Assembly: GCF_000340215.1 (NCBI RefSeq)
Contig: NW_006921537.1
Coordinates: 4,533,947-4,597,946, forward strand
DNA: 64,000 nt
From: Pseudocercospora fijiensis CIRAD86
Lineage: Eukaryota > Ascomycota > Dothideomycetes > Mycosphaerellales > Mycosphaerellaceae
Direction of reading: 5' to 3'
Both the position numbers and the translations under genes were made by a program. Positions 1-15,952 of the stretch are shown in pieces. Every line of letters starts with the position of its first letter. The stretch's first letter is position 1. The notes below the pieces were generated by a model that had not been told where the DNA came from, ran no database searches, and saw nothing but the letters and a program-made list of their open reading frames with translations.

Positions 1-1330
1 ATAGAATTTATTGGTTTCTAAGAAGTATAAGAATATATACGTAACTCGAAGCAAGCCCTTTATAAGATACGAGAGTATAGTAGGTAGCGTAGCCGGCATT
101 TTTTAGTTATAGGAAGGTACTTATATAACCCTAAATCTATAGACAATTAGCTAAGGGCACTAACTAATTATAAGTATATATATATATAAGCTATAATAGT
201 TTAGTTTAGAAACTATATTTACTAGGTATAATTTTTATCCTTTCGCTCGCTATTTAATTCCCTAACTACTTAGTAGAATATCCTTATCTAGATCTAGGTA
301 GAACTTATCGATTTCTCTAGAAGCCCTCCTTAAGTTAAGGAGTTCTAATACTTTCCTACTAAACTATTCTCTAATATTAAGTACTAGGATAGCTCCTCCC
401 TCGGTATTAGTATAGTATATAAAAGAGCTATAAAGCAGCTCTATACTACGTTCTACTAATTACTAGTACTCGCTATACTAAGGCCGAATGCTAGTTCGTA
501 TATAGAGACGTTAGTAGGCCTCTTCCTACTAAATAGCTAGCTTGTTTAGTATACGCTACCGTAGTATAGATATTTATTATATTTCCTAGTAATATACCTA
601 GGTTACTTATAAGATTACTATAGCTAGTAATCGAATTACTAAAGAATATCTATACTATAGTAGGATACTATTATTACGCCGACTATTTATTAAAAGGAGG
701 CTTTCGCCTATTACTATACCGGCTATAGATACCGGCTATATTTTAAAGTTTGCTGTACCTGCCTTTTTTCGCTATACCTACCCTTTTTAGCTATATCTAC
801 CTTCTTTCCTTACTCTAAGATTACTATAATATCGACTTGCGCGACGCTTACTCTATTGCCTAGCGATACCGCGATACTATCTCTTTCGCTATATATAACC
901 TTCGTATCGATACCTATATCTCTACGCTCTATATCTACTATCTCTATAATATCCTCGCTCCGCGCGCGCCTTCGTATACTTTCGTAACGTGCTCTTTTAT
1001 TAATTCGACGACTTTTATAATACTAAGTCTACTTAACTAAGTTACGACGTCTCGTAAGAAGGGACCTAGTGCTTCTACGGGTCGTAATAAGACTAGAAGT
1101 AGTAGAACGAGTATAGTATATCTACGTAAAAAGGCTACTACTACTACCGCTAGCTCTAGTACTAGAATAAGCGTCGCGGGTAAAGCTCTATATAAGACGA
1201 CGACTAGCGCTTCTACTACTAGTAGTAATAATCGTACGAAGCGTCGATAGCGCCTAGAAGGTAAGTCTTATCTATAGCTAGTAGCGTAGCTAGTAGCGTA
1301 GCCGGTATTCTTACTTTTTTTTACTAATCC
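1..1330. repeat. RIP-degraded repeat DNA, unclassified
   Basis: No reading frame of useful length is open here. The stretch is almost free of CpA and TpG while CpG and TpA remain common, which is the expected outcome of repeat-induced point mutation in Pezizomycotina. It runs into the Gypsy pol remnant that begins near 1,330, so the second half may be its decayed gag region, but I cannot recognise protein similarity in it. Confidence 0.6.
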
Positions 1331-3830
1331 TTCTTTAGCCGTAGCCCTTCGAGAGATTCGGATATGTTAGAGTAATAGTAAACTCCTAATTTACAAAGCT
1401 CCTTTCTAACGACTTATTCGCAAAATTGCCTAGTATATTATACTAGACTATCGCTTCTAAGTATCTGTAATAGAGGCCCTTTAAGAGGCTTTAGAAGCCT
1501 ATCTAGTTCGTATCTTCGAATATATAGTTCTCTTCTACCTCTTTTCGAACGCTACTAATACTATTTTAGCGGTTATTAAGGCGTTCGAGACGCTAAAGGA
1601 CAAATTCTACCGTATCCTAGTACTTACCTAGTAGGATCCGTCTCTTCCTACCTTTCTCGAAATAGATTATAGCGGCTTCGCGATTAGAGGCGCCCTTATC
1701 TTAGAAACGGCCGGAATCCGACGACCGGTAGGCTTCTTTTCGAAGTAACTAAACAAGGCAGAGATTAACTACGATATCTATAATAAAGCGATACTTATAG
1801 TCGTATCTAGTATTAAGTTTTAGGATTCCGAGCTAAAGTCGTATAGTCCCTTTACGATTTAGACAGACTATAAGAACCTAGAATACTTTATAGTAAAGCG
1901 CTAACTATCCGAGAGATAGATCCGATAGTAGGAAGAACTAGCTAAATACTAGTTTACCCTAGTCTACCGGCTAGGAGTCGAGGCTACCCTACTAGATATC
2001 TTATTAAAGAGAGAATAGGATACATTAGGCCAAAACGATAAGCTTTTAAGGTTCTAAAGATTTCTAGAATCGGATCTCTCTCTAAACTAGCTAAAAAACG
2101 TATAAATCTCTAGCGCTACGATTCGAAACTTCCTACGTATATCTAAGGCGAGCCTATTATTTCTACTCGCGAACGAGATAGAGCCCGTATAACCCCCGCC
2201 GGAAGGCGCTAAACTATTCTAGGACCTAGAAATAAACGACCTATAGAAAGATATAGTCGAGAAGGATACGGTATACTAGACGGTATTATAGAAAGTCTAA
2301 GAGGGATCTAGGATATTATAGCTAGATATTTAGGTAAAGATTTAGATCGGAGACTATATAATAGACTCTAAGGGGTTCCTACGCTACTATAGCAAGCTCT
2401 AGGTTCTAAGAGCCCTAGCTACGACAGAGGCCGAATATAAGGATATAGGGACCGAAGAACTCTAGTAGAATATACTACGTACGAAGATTATCTAGGCCGA
2501 TCTACGACTTACCGCTTTAAGGCTACCTAGGCCGGGATTCTACCGCTTCTATACTAGGTCGCGACTTTTACTAGCTACTATAGTTAAAATAGGTACGACA
2601 ATTCCTACGAAACTATAACTATTACGGACGTAATAAAGTATAGAGAGAATATAAATACGGCCTCCTAAAACTACTACCGGTTCCCGACCGTTTCTTCTAG
2701 GAAATCTCGATAGACTTTATAACTAACCTACTAGAGTCCGACGGAACCTACTACCTCTAGGTAATTAAGAACCGCCTTAGTAAGTATTACCCTTATCGGA
2801 ACTCTCTCTATAAAAGCGGAGGAATACGCGGTTTTATTTCTAAAATACTAGGTTAGGTATTACGAACTACCCCGAGCTATTACTAGCGATAGAGGTACGA
2901 ATTAGATAAATACGTTCTAGAGAGAAATATATCGACTACTTAGCGTAAAGCAAAGGTTAAGCTCCGCTTACTACCTATTAACCGACGGAGGTCCGGAACG
3001 CGTAAATTAAGATATATAAGCTTACCTTCGGAACTATATTAACTAAATATAGTCCGACTAGAACTAATAGCTACCTATAGCGGGACTTACGTTTAACGGG
3101 AGACACTAGGCGGGATTAGGAATAAGCTCTTTCTTCGCGACTTACGGTTACGAGTCTACGTCCCCTATAGCGCTAGAAGAGGACCTAGCTATCGACTAGC
3201 GATTAACTACGGCAAAACGAGCGGAGGAATTTATAGACAAAATTAAGAAGATCTCGGACTTATATTAAGTATAGATAGCAGAAGTAGCGCAAAAATAGGA
3301 GGATAACGTAAATAAAACTAGGACCCTAGCTCTAGTATATTATATCGGAGACAAGGTCTAGCTCGACCTAAGGAATTACTAAACCGATAGACCTAAGAAG
3401 AGCCTCGACTCGAAATATACTAAGTATACGGTCGAAGAAGTATTATTACTAGTATTAGTACGACTCTCTAGGATTTCTAGTAATATTTACCTAGTATTCT
3501 ATACTAACCTTCTAAGACTAGCGAGTAGAGACCCCCTACTAGGTTAGGAAATCGACGACGAATAGCCGGACTCTATTTTATTTAAGATATACGAGGAATA
3601 GCAAGTCGAAGAAATCCTATACGCCTAGAAAAAGAAATAGAGTAAAGGAAGAGAAGCGCTCGTAAAATAGAGTAGTTACTATAAACCTATATAGGAATCC
3701 CTAGATAATATCGTAGATACTATAGCGCTAGACGATTTCGAAGCGAAATATAGACAAATTAAGACGAACGATAGATCTTTAGGAGACTAGGAGAAGAGAG
3801 ATAAGCGAAAGAAATAAGGCAGTAACCTAG
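1330..3830 (+). mobile_element. Degraded Ty3/Gypsy pol remnant (family 1)
   Basis: Read through its stop codons, the + strand still encodes Gypsy pol. Around 1,700-1,990 lies an RNase H segment with the pattern RRPVGFFSK then LNKAEINYDIYNKAI. An integrase core segment follows from about 2,690 (EISIDFITNLLES), and a decayed integrase C-terminal part extends to about 3,800. Many Trp and Gln codons are now TAG, so it cannot be translated. Its RNase H and integrase wording differs from that of the 7.1 kb elements at 5,715 and 57,345, so this is a different, older family. LTRs were not located. Inactive relic. Confidence 0.8.
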
Positions 3831-5714
<1,884 letters not shown>

Positions 5715-5903
5715 TGTAATAAGGGTTATATTAGCAGGTAGGTAGGGTAGTAGTAGGTATAGTAGTATTCGATAAGGATCTAGGAGGAGAGAGAGGAAGG
5801 CAGGCAAGTTAGCCTAATCGCTAAGCGCTAAGCCCTACCTAAGGCACTAAAACCCTAGCTTTACTCGAACTAGTTATATACCGATTACGTATAGCCTCTA
5901 ATA
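5715..5903 (-). repeat. 3-prime LTR of left Gypsy element
   Basis: 189 bp. It matches the LTR at 12,617-12,813 along its length, apart from C/T and G/A differences and an apparent 8 bp deletion near its inner end. The outer terminus TGTAATAAGG is intact, whereas the other LTR reads TATAATAAGG, a typical RIP change. Confidence 0.9.
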
Positions 5904-5926
5904 TACGCTTCCCTTCTAAAGGCCGC
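5904..5926 (-). other. Polypurine tract of left Gypsy element
   Basis: On the element strand the bases just before the 3-prime LTR are purine-rich (AGAAGGGAAG), in the position where plus-strand priming occurs in LTR retrotransposons. Confidence 0.6.
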
Positions 5927-8900
5927 GCCCTCGTAGCCTATCTATATTCTAATCTTTACCTCTATTACCGCTAACTTAGCAGATTAACTAAGCTGTCTAG
6001 CCGCGCTAAATTAAACGCTCGACTACCTAATTATATAACATACTAAACCTTACCTTCTAATACACTATCTAGCTCTAACTACGCTATCCTTACATATAAT
6101 AAAGTAATATATATCTACGAGAATTAAGGGCCCTCGACTAATTATAATACGAGCGCGTCTTCCCTACTATAATAGGTAGGCGTACGAGGTATTATAGTAC
6201 TACCTCCGCTCTAAGTAATATTATTCGAGTTTTTTACGTCTACTCTAAAAGACCTAGAAATGTCCGCTTCCGAGGGATTGTTCTTATTATTATAAGGGCT
6301 ATTATTATTCCTAGTTTCGCTAGCCCTAATTAGTTAGGTTTAGTAGCCTTTAATTGTTAATTAATCTTATTCTTTAAAAAAACACAGTTCGTCTAGTTTC
6401 TATAGGTAAAGGCTATTATAAGTGCAATAGTTAAGGTTCGCTTCGCTTAAAGGGTTAGAAAGATCGAGAAGTAACCTATTATCCGCAAGATCGACCCCGG
6501 CTAGCTTAGCTCTATATTTTTGCTCTTAGTTAGTTTATTAATCGCTTAACCTTTTTAAGCCCTAAGCCCTTCGAACGGCTTAACCCTTTTAACCTAGTTA
6601 GTATAGTACGATTTAGCCTTAGGCTATAGTATAGGTAAGGTTATTCTTATAGGTATAGTAACGATAACAAGTAAGGTTAATAATAGTAGCGAGTAGGTAA
6701 TATTAACAATAGCGGCGCTAGCCGCCTTAGTGCTAACTTTACCTTACTCCTAATTTCCTTCTTTAACTAGCAACGCTTTAACTAGTAATACTATTACTAA
6801 TATAGCCGCGCCGTCTTTCGATATACCGCTAGCTCGTACTACGACGCTATCGTTATTATCGCTAGCACTATTCGCCTATACGCGTACCGCCTTTGCCGAC
6901 CGCCTAGGCCTTAGGGCCTCGATAGGACGTAGGAATAAGAGGGGGTCTAGGCGTCGAAAGAAGGGTCTTATAGGGTATACCGGTAAAGAGGTAGATTCCT
7001 TAAAAGAGCAGGCGATTAGTTAATAGTTATAGCGCGTTCGTTGTTACTCGGTACGCGTCTATAATAATAGTTCAGTCTTATTTTACTAATAATTACCTGC
7101 CTCTAATTAGCTAGCTAATAGTACCCCGGGGGTAGTATTAATCCTAGGTCTTTCTAGCGACATTATAGGCCCTTAGCCTTCTTCTTGTTCTTTATACTAG
7201 TCTATTACTCGTCTAACAACTTAGCTATATCCTTAAAGGAGCCTTTAGCTTCCTACGAGTCCTATTTAGGTAAATAGCCTTACTATCTTAATAGGTACTC
7301 TTTCTTGCCTTACCTAGTCCGATGCTTTAGTATACGCTCTATAGACTATAGCTCTTTACTATCGGCTAAGACTTCTTCTAACTTAGTAGGCGCTTTATCG
7401 CCTTCGCGCTAATAGTATAGTTTAAGGAGGGATATATAGAAGGTGTTATAGATAGTATAATAGGGAGGAAGCTACAAATAATAGGCCTATATAGAGGAGC
7501 CCTTAACTTCTCGGATACGGAATAGGCTAATATATCTTAGTGCGAGCTTAGGCCTTGTTTTGCTATTAGGTAATAGGTGTTTATAGGTACGGAGGTTCTT
7601 TATACTAAGTATAACTATATCGCCTTGTTTAAAGGTTATTAGTATATAGCGCTTATCGTAGTAGGTCTTTTAGTACTCTTAAGCCTTTGTTAGCTTCTTA
7701 GCTATCTTAGTATAGATTTCTTGTATCTTCTAGACACGTTCTATTACCGCTAGTGTCTCTAGTACTTAACGCGCTTCCCTTTCCTTACGCTCGGCCTCGA
7801 GCGTTAGTAGGTCTTATAGTAAGGCAGCTTTTTAGCCTATTATAGCTATATATAGTAAAACCTTGGTTAATAAGTGTATACTATTATTATATACGAATTC
7901 TATAGGCTATAGAAGGTTAACCTAATCCTCGGGGTTCTTATTAATATAGCTACGTAGGTACTGCTATAGGGTAGCATTCTGCCTCTCTATTTAACCGTTA
8001 GTCTATAGATAGAAGGCTGTTAATAGCCGATGCTTTAGTCTTAGCTATAGGCATATTTCGCTCTAATAGTGCGATATTAGTATCGATCTACGATTAGACA
8101 CTATCCCCTTAGGGGTTCCCTAATAGGTATAGAAGATATTATTCTGTAGCGCTTCTACTATATTAATAGTAGTCTAATCCTTCCGCGCTGGGATATATCG
8201 AGCGCCTTTAGTAAACCGATCTACTATAATAAGGATAGTATTAAAGACGTCCTTGCTATCTCTACGCTTAGTAGGCGGAAGGCCTATAATAAAGTCTATT
8301 ATAAGCTCTATAAATAGCTTCTTTAGAATAGGAAGTAAAAACAACTCGCTAAATAGTAAGTGCTTTAGTGCTTTAATACGCTAGTATACTATATAGGTCT
8401 ATATATATTCTTTTATATACCGTTTACTATTCGGCTAGTAGTATATACGCGATAGTAGCTTATGCGACCTCTCTATACTATAGTAACTAGCAAGCTTACT
8501 ATTATAGTGTCGCTTTAAAAGCTCTTGTCTAATCGATTGTTTAGCGGGAATATAGTATCTGCCCTTAAACTTAAAGTAACCCTCGTTATCGATCGACTAG
8601 TTACTCTTACTAGATCGAGTCGTTCGCCTACTTATAAGCTTATTAATACGTTTAGTAGCAAAGGCGTCCCTCTACTAAGCCCGTAATAGCTTATCTATAA
8701 ACGATTAACTATCCCTATTTATAAGGTTATTTAATAGCACCCTTGCTATCGAATAAGGTACGTATTATATATATCTAATAGTACTAGTAGCTAGAACTAC
8801 TACAACCTCTTCTATAGTGCTATCGCTATATAGGCTATTACTATAGATAGCAATGTCTTTAATCGAGTTATTATAGCTCGAGCAATCTACGTCCTTTCTT

Positions 8901-11900
8901 TTAACGTATACTAGAAGAACGATAACTCCGCTATAGTATTTGTTACCGCCGCGGGGTCCGGAAGTCCGCTTATCCTACGCTTACTTATTAATAATACAGG
9001 CTATAGCAATTTTATACTATAGGGTTGGAAATAATAAATTAATATACTAAGTCTCGCTATCGTAATTAGGTCGCCTCGATAGGCTATTAGTAGGGTTGCT
9101 TACGCCTAGCCGATATAATATATTAAAATCGAACCTAGCGAGGTAGACGGCCTATCTAGCCTATTAACCTATAACCCTTATAACCTTAGTAATCCTACGT
9201 AGGTTGTTATAGTCTATATAGACCTAAATAGGGTACTAAGTACTATCGAGATAGTAACGCTAATATTTAAAGGCTTCTACGATCGCTAAGAGCTCTTACT
9301 TATAGGTCTCGTAACGACGCTCTATATCGATTATCTTTTGTAAAAAGAAGGCAATCGGGTGCTAGTAGTTATTATTATTTAATTGCTATAATATAATAGC
9401 TAATATAGCGAACTGTAAAGCGTTAGTTTTAATACGGATCTGCTTGCTTAGTATAAAATAGTATAATAGAGGAACGTTAGTAAAGCGTTGCTTTAGACCG
9501 TTAAAAGCGGCTTGTGTTTTATTAGTCTATTTAAACTCTCTAGAAGGGTTGGCCTTAGTCTTAGTAAGCTTAGTTAGTAGCATTACATACCTCGAATAGC
9601 TCTTAATAAATCGACGGTAAAAGTTAGCAAAACCTAGGAATAATTAGAGTTCCTTAACGCTAGTAGGGATTAGCTATTTAGTAACAGTTTTAACCTAATT
9701 AGAGTCGCCCTTAATACTATTAGTCGATACGAGGAAGCCGAGGAATAACACCTCCTTAGTAGTAAAGGTACATTTAGAAAGCTTGTAATACAAGCTATAG
9801 GTCCTTAGGCGATCGAGTACCTTACGGACTATAGCCTAGTGCTCTATAATATTAGGTAAGTGTATATAAACTAGGATATTATATAGGTAAACTATACAGA
9901 GGTAGTCTAATAGGCCTAATAGAGCCCGATTAACATAGGACTAGAATATAGTAGAGGCATTAGCTAGGCTAAATAGTATAACTAAGTACTCGAAATAGCT
10001 ATAGCGAGTACGGAAGGCTGTTTTCTATTTATCGCCCTTACGAATACAGATACGGTAGTACGTATCCTTAATGTCTAATATAGTATAGAAATAGGCACTA
10101 GAAAGGCAGTCGAGGGTCTCGTTAATAAGCGGAAGTAGACAGCGGTCCTTAATAGTAATAGCATTAAGTCTACGGTAGTTAATATATAAGCGTAGGCTAC
10201 TATCCTTCTTTAGAACAAATAGGATTAGTATACTAGTAGGGCTGTTGCTATACTAAATTCGACTATTAGCTAGGTTCTTATCTAGATATTTACGCAATAT
10301 AGTAAGCTCTCGTTTACTAAGGTTATAGAGGGGCCTAAAAGGGACCTCTTTACCCTCTATAATATTAATCTTATAATCTGTCTCTTTAAATATAGGCAAT
10401 GTCGATGCTAGGTAGTATTTAAATATATTAATATAGGTTTCTCGAATAGGCTATAGTATACGAGCAAGCTAATTAGGATCTATACTATCGGGGGGTATAG
10501 GTTTATCGTTATTACTACCGAGTAGGTTAGCAGTCGGATTAGCTAAGGTTAGGTTGCTAATAAATAGGACCTTAATATTGTTAGGACACTCGCTAACGTT
10601 AATATATTTAATGTCCTCTTTCCTAGCGATTCTGAATCGCTACTATTAGCTGCCTAAGTCTATAGCTACGGCGTATTGCTTAAGGATAGGGTTACTAATA
10701 ATACTATCGGATAGAAGGTTGTCTATATCTACTACGTAGGCAGTAAAATCTAGCAAGCGCTCGTTGCCGAGGTCGTCTCTTAGAACTATAGGAATATAGT
10801 AAGCCCTATAGGTTAAGTGCCGAGCGTTATTAAACTAAGCAAGGATTAGCATATTAGTTCTCTCTAGTTGTCGAAGGTCTAATTACTTAGCTAGGCGATA
10901 GTTAATAAGGGCACTAACTGAATTTCCTAGATCTAGTATAGCCTTAGTTTAATAGTTAGTTCCGTACGTGTCCTATATAAGACAGGTGCGTATAATAGCT
11001 AGCACAATGTCGATAGTTTTACGCCGTACTAGGCTAATAGTTAGTGCGGCGCTTACTCTTTTTTCGAAGGTTAGCCTATAGGGGTAGCGTTAGCCGCTAA
11101 AAGGTACTTCCTATATTTAGCGAAAGCGCGGTTAATCCGGGCCTAATCCCTTAGTTTGTCGCATTAGCCTAGTAGATAGCTAGTACTATCGCAGTTAAAG
11201 CACTTCAATCCGTTTAGGGGGTTGCTATAACCGTTATTACTACTATTATTAGTCGAGCGGTTAGTATTATAGGGATACGAGCCCCTTCTACGGCCCCTAT
11301 CGTAGCCTCCTCTATATAGTCGCCGGCTACGGCCTCTTCTACGGTCGTTATTACTGTTCCTATTATTAGTATTGTTATTCTAGTAGGAACCTTAGTTTCC
11401 TCCGCGGCTACGGTTGCTACGGTTAGTACTAGCTAGTCGAATCCTCGATTCTAGTTATTACTAGAGCTAGACAGCTCGTTCGGCTATTTCTACTTTAACT
11501 ATAAATTAAATACGTATTAGGTTAGCTTGTTCGAATATACGGCGACGGTCTGATTCGAGGATAAGCTCCTATCTAAGCTTTAGGCGTATTTCCGAGATCT
11601 ATATAGAATTAGTCTTAACTAGAAGGTCGTCTTCGAGGGTCTTTAAGTAGGCCTCGAATAAGCGAGCCGACTAATTAGTCTTTTGCTTAGTCTAAAGGTA
11701 CTAGTCCTAAGCATATTGTTGCCTTAGTATAGGGTTTCTAAGGGTGTCTAGTATAATAGTTTTATAGGTTTGCTACTAGATAGCGGTCTAATTATTAAGG
11801 GAGTTAAAATAGTTATCCTAGGTACGTTTTAGGTCGCTATTAATATACTATATAGCGTAGACAACTAATAAATAGTCTTCTGGAAGAGCCTTAGGTACAT

Positions 11901-12599
11901 TTCGCTAGTTAAGCTTATAGTTACGTATATAATTGCTATACTGCTTGCGACTAGAGCCTTTAAATATAGTATAGTCCTTAAGCTTAGTATCCTTCTTCTA
12001 AATAGATAGTAAGGAAGGTTCTACTATTAGTTTAGTAGTAGTTATCGGGGCTTCCTAAAGGCGGCGAAGCTCGAGGAGGTTATCCTTTAGCTACTACTCT
12101 TAACGTAGGGCAGCGAGCCTATTTTAAGTAGCTTCCTAAAGTCTCCCTACTAGTTAGGGGCTAAAGGCTAGTTAGCTATATCGTCGATTAACAATATTAT
12201 TAAGAATGTCGTTAATAGGCAATTCTAGATTATTACCTAGAACTATAGGCTCCTTATTAAGAGGCTCTATACTACTGGTATTGTTATTGCTAGCGCTGCT
12301 AGCGGCGCCGCGGTTGTTATTGTTTCGTAATAAGCCGGCTATTATAATAAAGGGTAGCACCGACGATGTATTATAGCCTCTTATAGTACAGATATAGCGG
12401 AATTAGTAGATATCGGCCTAGTACGATTAACTTGGTATAATAGGCCGTATAGAAGGCCTTACTTAATAATTAGTACGGTTGTTTTAGTAGAATAGTACGT
12501 ATAGGTCCCGTTCTTTAGGCGTAATATAGTTAATCGATAGTTTTCGTAGCTATACCGCTAAAAGCTTAAAATAAGGACTATCTAGCTACTACCCTTAAA

Positions 12600-12616
12600 G
12601 GGTAGATCGGGTACTA
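12600..12616 (-). other. Primer-binding site of left Gypsy element
   Basis: Directly inside the 5-prime LTR the element strand reads TAGTACCCGATCTACCC. The first three bases would be TGG before RIP, as expected for pairing with the CCA end of a tRNA. The right copy has TAGTATTCGATCTACCC at the same place. The tRNA identity was not determined. Confidence 0.65.
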
Positions 12617-12985
<369 letters not shown>

Positions 12986-13540
12986 GGGTATATAAAGAAA
13001 AAGAGGAAGAAGAAGGGAAAAACAAAAAATATTAATATTCCTAGAAAGCGATATAAAAGTAAAGATCGTAAAAGCGAAGGAAGGCGCGAGTATAAGTAAA
13101 GCGTTTAAAAAAGCAGTTACAGCGCGTTTTAGAAGGCGGTTAGTAGGTAAAAGAGCGCAGCCTAGAAGTCGCGAAGAAAGTAATAGTCCCTAAAACCTAG
13201 TATATAGTAACCCTAACTGGAAAGTAGTAGAAATCCTAGGCGCGCGGAAGGAAACTACGAGCGCGTTACTTTAGAAAGCTTAGATAAGTATAGATCTAAT
13301 CTCTAAGGTAATAGCGCTAGAAACTACGAAGGGCGTTCTATCTCTATAAAGGAAGGGGAGGAGGACTAGGGTAATATAAAGGGCTACGCCCTAGGTAGAA
13401 AGTACTAGCCTTAGGCATTCGGCCTACGCGATTCTAACCTACTACTTAGCGCTTAGCGTACCGCACAAAGCTATTCGGATTTACGTAGATAGACTTAGCT
13501 CTTTATCGAACCTATTAAGTCTTATATCTAGCATCTACGT
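12986..13540. repeat. RIP-degraded spacer with purine-rich tract
   Basis: No gene seen. A purine-rich run follows the microsatellite at about 12,994-13,031. The remainder is TA-rich and poor in CpA and TpG, and grades into the minisatellite array. Confidence 0.5.
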
Positions 13541-15540
13541 ACGCGTTACTTATCTGTAATAGTTAGTACTATCTAAAACGCTTATAGTATCTAGATCGCT
13601 TATAGTAAGTACTATCCGGAAGCCTTATAGTACTAGGTACTATTTAAATTTTAAAACGCTTATAGCGAGTAGTAACAAGTTACTAACAACTTAAATTCGA
13701 AACGCTTATAGTAAGTAGTAAGTAGTACTATCTTAAACAGTAAAGCACTATTTATAGCCTAAGAGCTTATAGTAAGTATTATCCGAAACGCCTACTATAA
13801 GTAGCACTACCTAGGACATTAATAGTAACTACTACTAGAAAACGCCTATAGTAAGTACTACCTATAAGTCTTATAACGTTTACAGTAAGTACTATTCGGA
13901 ACGCTTATAGCAAGCTTATAGTAGTAAATACTATTCGTAACGCTTATACTAAGCAGTAAGTACTATCTAGAACGCTTCTTATTCTAAGTACTATCCGGAA
14001 TACCTCTAGCGAGTAGTAATTATAATGCCTACAGCGAGTAGCATCTACACCCTATAACGCCTATTACGAGTAGTATCTATAAAGCCTATAGTAAGTATTT
14101 AGAACGCCTATAGTAAGTACTATCTAGAATCTCTATAGCCATTAGCGAGTAGTGCTATTTAAAACGCTTAGTATAAGTACTATTTAAAGCGTATAATAGT
14201 TCTAATCCGGAACAGGTATAGTAATCCTAATCCGGAGCGCGTATAGTACTTCTAATCCGGAATGTATATAGTAACTATAATTTAGAACGCGTATAGCAGT
14301 CCTAGTAATCTAAAACATATATAGTAGGTTTTATAACTTTTATCTAAAACACGTATAGTAGGTACTACTAGTAATACGCAAAGGAAGTTCTATTTATAAT
14401 ACCTATAGTAAGTACAATTTCGAACGCTTATAGTAATTACTACCTAGACCGTTTATAGCAGCAGTAATATTCTAGATGCCTATATTAAGTACTTCTAGGA
14501 TACGCGTACTATCCGGAACGTCTTTAGCGAGATATTTCTGAATGCCTTTATTAGGCATTATCTAAGAAATCGATTAAAAAATACATAAAGAATATAGTAG
14601 GTCTTATCCGGAACGCTTATAGTAAGTACTACCTAGAACGTCTATAGTAAGTCTTAGCCGGATAGCGTATAGCAATTCTAATCTAAAACGCCTATAGCAA
14701 GTACTATCCGAAAAGCGTAGAGCAAGTCCTGTCTAAAACGCGTATAGTAAGTACTATTTAAAAAACTTATAGCGAGTTATATTCGGAACGCTTATAGCAA
14801 ATACTATCTATAAGGCCTATAGTAAGACTAATTAAAGATGTTTAGAGTAACCCTTATCTATAACGCCTATAGTAAGTCTAGTCTAGAACACTTATAGTAA
14901 GTCTAATATAGAACGCGCCGGAACGCGTATAGTAGGTACTGTCTAGAACGCGTATAGCAAGTCTAATTCGGAACGCTAGTAGCAAGCGCGATTTAGGACG
15001 CTTATAGTAAGTAGTACTATCTAAAATACCTATAGTAAGTACTATATAGAATACTTATAGCAAGTCTTATTTAAAACGCTTATAGGAAATACTACTAAAA
15101 ACGCTTATAGCGAGTATATAATATTTGAAACCCTTATAGCGGCAGATATCCGAGATATCTATAGCGAGTAGTACTATCCGAAACGCCTATAGCAAATACT
15201 ATCTAAAACGCCTATAGTAAATAGTATTCGAACGACCTATAGCGAGTACCCTATATAGCGCCTACTATAAGTATTCTATAAAACGCCTATAGCGAGTAGT
15301 ACTATCCGGAACGCGTAGGATAAGCCTTATTTCAAACGCTTAGTATATTTAGTACTATATAATTATTATTTATAAACCGCAACGTATATAGTAAGTCTAA
15401 TCCGAAACGCCTATAGAAAGTCTTATCCGGAATATATAAAGTAGGTCTAGGTCTAATCCGAAACTAAATACTTATATTAGGTACTATCCGGAATGCTTAT
15501 AGCGAGTAGTACTATCTAGAACGTCTAGGACGTATATAGT
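13540..15540. repeat. Degenerate 25 bp minisatellite array (about 2 kb)
   Basis: Roughly 75-80 imperfect copies of a 25 bp unit whose consensus is close to AACGCCTATAGTAAGTACTA followed by TCCGG. Perfect-length units are easiest to see at about 14,690-14,770. Variants differ mostly by C/T and G/A, with some units shortened or containing short doubled AGTAAGTAGT pieces. Almost no CpA remains, so the array has been subject to RIP. It codes for nothing visible. Confidence 0.9.
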
Positions 15541-15952
15541 TCCTCTATACGCCCTAGGCCCGCGTCTACGTATAAAAAATATATACTTTATATAATTGTA
15601 CTTCTATTCTTTAAACAAAATTTTAAATTACTATTATTAAAGATATATTCTAATAATAGTCTGTTCTAGGTCTACTAAATTACTAATAATACTAAATATA
15701 TTATAGTGCTATATAGGTTAGTATTATAAGTTAAATAGTAAAAAATTAATTAAACTTAAGATTTAGTTATAGTAAAGCTAAAAGTAAAAATAAAATACTA
15801 AAACTCTACTAAAATAGATAAATAAGACTAATTAAAATCTATTTTATCTATTTTATCTATAGGATATCTTCTAAAAATTAAGTAGAAAGATAGTAAATAG
15901 ACTAATCTCTACCTAAACAAAGAACGCCTAGACGTAACTGTTCTTGCATTTA
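15541..15952. other. AT-rich junction between minisatellite and UBR1
   Basis: Very AT-rich DNA without a gene. CpA and TpG reappear only in the last 40 bases (for example TTGCATTT at about 15,943-15,950), so the RIP-affected zone stops essentially at the UBR1 stop codon. The UBR1 3-prime UTR and polyadenylation signal must lie in this stretch. Confidence 0.6.
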
